Of a stretch of 64,000 nucleotides of DNA, positions 61,123-64,000 are shown piece after piece. The DNA lies in contig NZ_BMTF01000018.1 in NCBI RefSeq assembly GCF_014649535.1, positions 49,089 to 113,088 of the forward strand. Reading direction: 5' to 3'. The DNA is from Streptomyces gelaticus. GTDB taxonomy: Bacteria > Actinomycetota > Actinomycetes > Streptomycetales > Streptomycetaceae. A program made the position numbers and the translations under genes. The notes beneath the pieces are model-generated. The model saw nothing but the letters and a program-made list of their open reading frames with translations, was not told the origin of the DNA and made no database searches. Each line of letters opens with the position of its first letter. The stretch's first letter is position 1.

Positions 61123-63567
61123 TCACGAAACGGCCGCTTGGCCCGACGACTTGGCCGGACTGCCTCCGTCCCGGTCACCGGGCACTTCCCCGTCGTCCAC
61201 GGCGATCCCGCGCCGCTTGGAGACATAGACCGCGCCGACGATGACCGCGACGGCGAGCACCGCCACCACCGCGCGCACACCGGCGCTCGCGTCCTGCCCG
61301 TAGCTGAACTGCACCACCGCCGGGGCGATCAGCAGGGCGACCAGGTTCATCACCTTGAGCAGCGGGTTGATCGCCGGCCCCGCGGTGTCCTTGAACGGGT
61401 CGCCGACCGTGTCGCCGATGACGGTCGCGGCATGGGCCTCGCTGCCCTTGCCGCCGAAATGACCGTCCTCGACGAGTTTCTTGGCGTTGTCCCAGGCGCC
61501 ACCGGAGTTGGCGAGGAAGACCGCCATCAGGGCGCCGGTCCCGATGGCGCCCGCGAGATAGGAGCCGAGCGCCCCGACACCGAGTGTGAAGCCGACGGCG
61601 ATGGGAGCCATGACCGCCAGCAGGCCGGGCGTGGCGAGCTCGCGCAGGGCGTCCTTGGTGCAGATGTCGACCACACGCCCGTACTCCGGCTTCTCTCTGT
61701 GGTCCATGATCCCGGGGTGCTCGCGGAACTGCCGCCGCACCTCGTAGACCACGGCCCCGGCCGACCGCGACACCGCGTTGATCGCGAGACCGGAGAAGAG
61801 AAAGACGACCGCGGCACCGAGGATCAGGCCCACCAGGTTGTTGGGCTGCGAGATGTCCAGGCTCAGCGTCATCTGCCCGGCCCTGGCCCCCACCTCGTCC
61901 ACTGCCGTGGCGATCGTGTCGCGGTACGAACCGAAGAGCGCCGACGCCGCGAGGACGGCGGTGGCGATGGCGATGCCCTTGGTGATGGCCTTGGTGGTGT
62001 TGCCGACGGCGTCCAGGTCGGTGAGGACCTGCGCACCGGCGCCCGTGACATCACCGGACATCTCGGCAATGCCCTGCGCGTTGTCCGAGACCGGGCCGAA
62101 GGTGTCCATGGCGACGATGACACCGACGGTGGTCAGCAGCCCGGTCCCCGCCAGGGCCACCGCGAAGAGCGCCAGCGTGATCGACGTACCACCCAGCAGG
62201 AACGCCCCGTAGACGCCCAGGCCGATCAGCAGCGCCGTGTAGACGGCGGACTCCAGACCGATCGAGATACCGGCGAGTACGACGGTGGCCGGACCGGTCA
62301 GGGAGGACTTGCCGATGTCCTTGACGGGACGTCGGCTGGTCTCGGTGAAGTAGCCGGTCAACTGCTGGATCAGGGCGGCCAGCACGATGCCGATGGCCAC
62401 GGCGACCAGGGCGAAGATGCGCGGGTCACCTCCGTGCGAGGTGATGGCGCTGTCGGCGACCCCTGCCAGATCCGCGTACGAGGACGGCAGATAGAGGAAG
62501 ACACCCACGGCCACCAGCGCCAGCGAGATCACCGCGGAGATGAAGAACCCGCGGTTGATGGCGGTCATGCCGCTGCGGTCGGAGCGCCGCGGGGCGACCG
62601 CGAAGATCCCGATCATCGCGGTGATCACGCCGATCGCCGGGACGATCAGCGGGAAGGCCAGCCCGGAGTCGCCGAAGGCGGCCTTGCCGAGAATGAGCGC
62701 GGCGACGAGCGTCACGGCGTACGACTCGAAGAGGTCCGCCGCCATTCCGGCGCAGTCACCGACGTTGTCGCCCACGTTGTCGGCGATGGTGGCCGCGTTG
62801 CGCGGGTCATCCTCCGGAATGCCCTGCTCGACCTTGCCCACGAGGTCCGCACCGACGTCGGCCGCCTTGGTGAAGATGCCACCGCCGACCCTCATGAACA
62901 TGGCGATCAGCGCGGCACCGAGACCGAAGCCCTCCAGCACCTTCGGGGCGTCGGCGGCATAGACGAGCACGACGCAGGACGCGCCGAGCAGGCCGAGTCC
63001 CACGGTGATCATGCCGACCACGCCACCGGTACGAAAAGCGATCTTCATCGCCCTGTGCGAAACGGCGGTGAGATCCTTTTCCGGCTCGCCTTCTGCGGGA
63101 GTGGCCTCACGCGCGGCAGCGGCCACACGGACATTACTGCGTACCGCGAGCCGCATCCCGATGTATCCGGTGGTCGCCGAGAAAAGCGCACCTACCAGGA
63201 AGAACAACGAACGGCCCGCACGCTGCGACCAGTTGTCGGCCGGTAGCAGCAGAAGCAGGAAGAAGACCACGACGGCGAAGATGCCGACGGTACGCAACTG
63301 CCGGGCCAGATAGGCATTCGCGCCTTCCTGCACGGCGGCCGCGATCTCCTTCATGCGGTCGGTGCCCTCGCCGGCCGCCAGTACCTGGCGCACCAGCAGC
63401 CTGGCGACGACCAGGGCGGCGACGGCGACGACCGCGACGGCGATCACGATGACGCGATTGTCATCAGTGAGAACCGCGGCCGCCAGAGAAGTGGATCGGC
63501 CGGAAGATGCGGAAAATGCGGAATCTTGCGCCGGTCCTGCCAGTGGGGTGTTGAAGAACTCCGCCAT
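61123..63567 (-). CDS. hppA: Membrane-bound proton-pumping pyrophosphatase
   Basis: The product has 814 residues and about 16 membrane helices. It pumps protons out while hydrolysing pyrophosphate. The pyrophosphate site has DVGADLVGKVEQGIPEDDPR and NVGDNVGDCAGMAADL. The second acidic motif is near GDTVGDPFKDTAGPAINPLLK, described in part. The motif GNTTKAITKG has Lys where potassium-dependent enzymes have Ala, so it is probably the potassium-independent type. Start ATG at 63567 has AGGAGG at ideal spacing. It complements soluble Ppa at 20.7 kb. In S. coelicolor I recall the bldG region next to this gene. Confidence 0.96.
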   Translation of the reverse strand: MAEFFNTPLAGPAQDSAFSASSGRSTSLAAAVLTDDNRVIVIAVAVVAVAALVVARLLVRQVLAAGEGTDRMKEIAAAVQEGANAYLARQLRTVGIFAVVVFFLLLLLPADNWSQRAGRSLFFLVGALFSATTGYIGMRLAVRSNVRVAAAAREATPAEGEPEKDLTAVSHRAMKIAFRTGGVVGMITVGLGLLGASCVVLVYAADAPKVLEGFGLGAALIAMFMRVGGGIFTKAADVGADLVGKVEQGIPEDDPRNAATIADNVGDNVGDCAGMAADLFESYAVTLVAALILGKAAFGDSGLAFPLIVPAIGVITAMIGIFAVAPRRSDRSGMTAINRGFFISAVISLALVAVGVFLYLPSSYADLAGVADSAITSHGGDPRIFALVAVAIGIVLAALIQQLTGYFTETSRRPVKDIGKSSLTGPATVVLAGISIGLESAVYTALLIGLGVYGAFLLGGTSITLALFAVALAGTGLLTTVGVIVAMDTFGPVSDNAQGIAEMSGDVTGAGAQVLTDLDAVGNTTKAITKGIAIATAVLAASALFGSYRDTIATAVDEVGARAGQMTLSLDISQPNNLVGLILGAAVVFLFSGLAINAVSRSAGAVVYEVRRQFREHPGIMDHREKPEYGRVVDICTKDALRELATPGLLAVMAPIAVGFTLGVGALGSYLAGAIGTGALMAVFLANSGGAWDNAKKLVEDGHFGGKGSEAHAATVIGDTVGDPFKDTAGPAINPLLKVMNLVALLIAPAVVQFSYGQDASAGVRAVVAVLAVAVIVGAVYVSKRRGIAVDDGEVPGDRDGGSPAKSSGQAAVS

Positions 63568-63768
63568 ACGTCCTCCTTGACGCTGAGCGCTCAAGACGTG
63601 GACGGATTGTAAGGAGCGGAAGCCGATCAAAACAGTGCGCGGTAAATGAAATCGACCTTCATCAGCCGATCGGCAAATGATCGAACGGCCGGATCGACCC
63701 GAATGCAGTAATGGGGCAGAAACATTTTCCGTAGATCAGCGATCGCGCGCAAATGATCACACATGAAT

Positions 63769-63793
63769 AAAAAAGGCCCTGCTCGGCAGGGCC
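63769..63793 (-). terminator. Rho-independent terminator for a leftward gene beyond the right edge
   Basis: A perfect 8-bp stem (63775-63782 with 63786-63793) with a 3-base loop is followed on the minus strand by six T residues. It lies upstream of hppA (start 63567) and points left, so it should end the transcript of a minus-strand gene outside the window. The 63568-63768 region would hold the hppA promoter; I cannot place it exactly. Confidence 0.8.
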
Positions 63794-63928
63794 TCAAAAG
63801 ACGGATCAAGAAATCGATCGGGGAAGGGGTTCCGCCGGAACGGGGCGGTCGGCCAGGGCGGTCGGATCAGGATCACCCAGGACGGTCGGCCAGGGCGGCC
63901 GGGCCGCATCGGTCGGCGGGCCCCCTCT

Positions 63929-64000
63929 GGCACCTCTGGCACCTCTGGCACCTCTGGCACCTCTGGCACCTCTGGCACCTCTGGCACCTCTGGCACCTCT
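63929..64000. repeat. 9-bp tandem repeat, at least 8 copies, cut by the window edge
   Basis: The unit ggcacctct is repeated perfectly eight times up to the last base of the window, preceded by a partial unit. Because the unit is a multiple of three, every frame reads as a tripeptide repeat (Glu-Val-Pro on the minus strand). It lies beyond the terminator, so on the minus strand it may be the C-terminal end or 3' region of the next gene. Its true length is unknown. Confidence 0.9.

Noticed and set aside
63757..63996. Minus-strand frame with Val-Pro-Glu repeats as a real gene end
   Set aside because: This frame reads through the rho-independent terminator at 63769-63793, so at least its lower part is not translated as one gene. 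The repeat itself is reported separately.
1..64000. CRISPR arrays, transposase genes, rRNA genes and known riboswitches
   Set aside because: I looked for spaced direct repeats, transposase motifs and conserved RNA cores and saw none; the only regular repeat is the 9-bp array at the right edge, which has no spacers.

Overview
The window is a stretch of chromosome from a Streptomyces or very close relative. The support is the very high G+C, frequent GTG and TTG starts with strong Shine-Dalgarno sequences, and typical Streptomyces genes: an RppA-type type III polyketide synthase, a DUF397/DUF5753/GHKL regulatory trio, streptogrisin, a thymidylate kinase fused to a transporter-like domain, and a topoisomerase I with a lysine-repeat tail. 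Most genes are core chromosomal; accessory and decaying material lies mainly between 24 and 48 kb.

Layout. 0-1.7 kb: the end of a MidA/NDUFAF7-type methyltransferase and an orphan NuoD. 1.75-6.7 kb: a coiled-coil membrane protein and a betaine/choline-type ABC importer whose ATPase is divergent from its permease and binding-protein genes. 6.7-9.8 kb: a membrane-anchored esterase divergent from an MprF-like aminoacyl-phosphatidylglycerol synthase. 9.9-13 kb: folP, an NTF2-like gene, folB, folK and a DUF3180 gene run right. They converge on folE, ftsH, hpt, tilS, a zinc protease and dacB (13-20.6 kb), which run left. 20.7-24.4 kb: ppa, a ThrE-type exporter, DedA and a YbjQ-like protein. 24.5-31.6 kb: a damaged TipA-like regulator, a ClC-type channel beside glutamate decarboxylase, PadR, DinB, an aldehyde dehydrogenase and an XRE/DUF5753 regulator. 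31.8-33.5 kb: a GHKL ATPase, a DUF397 protein and a lipoprotein. 33.5-38.4 kb: a FUSC protein, a MITE-like element, a DUF2786 protein and a wrecked ABC-transporter gene. 38.6-44.6 kb: a DUF1259 protein, a cytochrome P450, RppA, a divergent family A DNA polymerase and a tiny membrane protein. 44.7-48.3 kb: a secreted intradiol dioxygenase and a streptogrisin that share a CBM5/12 module, a phosphotransferase, a hydrolase remnant and tRNA-Thr(CGU). 48.4-63.6 kb: a secreted tripeptidyl aminopeptidase-like hydrolase, holB, tmk fusion, topA, a methyltransferase, a lipoprotein and hppA. The right edge holds a terminator for a leftward gene outside the window and a 9-bp tandem repeat.

How genes work together. 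Four of the GTP-to-dihydropteroate enzymes (FolE, FolB, FolK, FolP) are present; the dihydroneopterin triphosphate pyrophosphatase is not recognisable. P450 plus RppA fits a tetrahydroxynaphthalene/flaviolin pigment route. ClC plus glutamate decarboxylase resembles an acid-resistance pair. HolB, Tmk and TopA form a replication/nucleotide block.

The most unusual signals are these: (1) a 33-bp element, about 30/33 identical, placed in matching orientation upstream of both the GHKL ATPase gene and the DUF397 gene; (2) a perfect hairpin between the ftsH Shine-Dalgarno and its start codon that would correct an over-long spacer; (3) the NDUFAF7-like methyltransferase next to a NuoD that keeps the known target arginine; (4) the esterase/MprF pair; (5) a TipA-like gene with an internal deletion and a probable early frameshift; (6) a MITE-like element. 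All calls come from reading the sequence without database searches.
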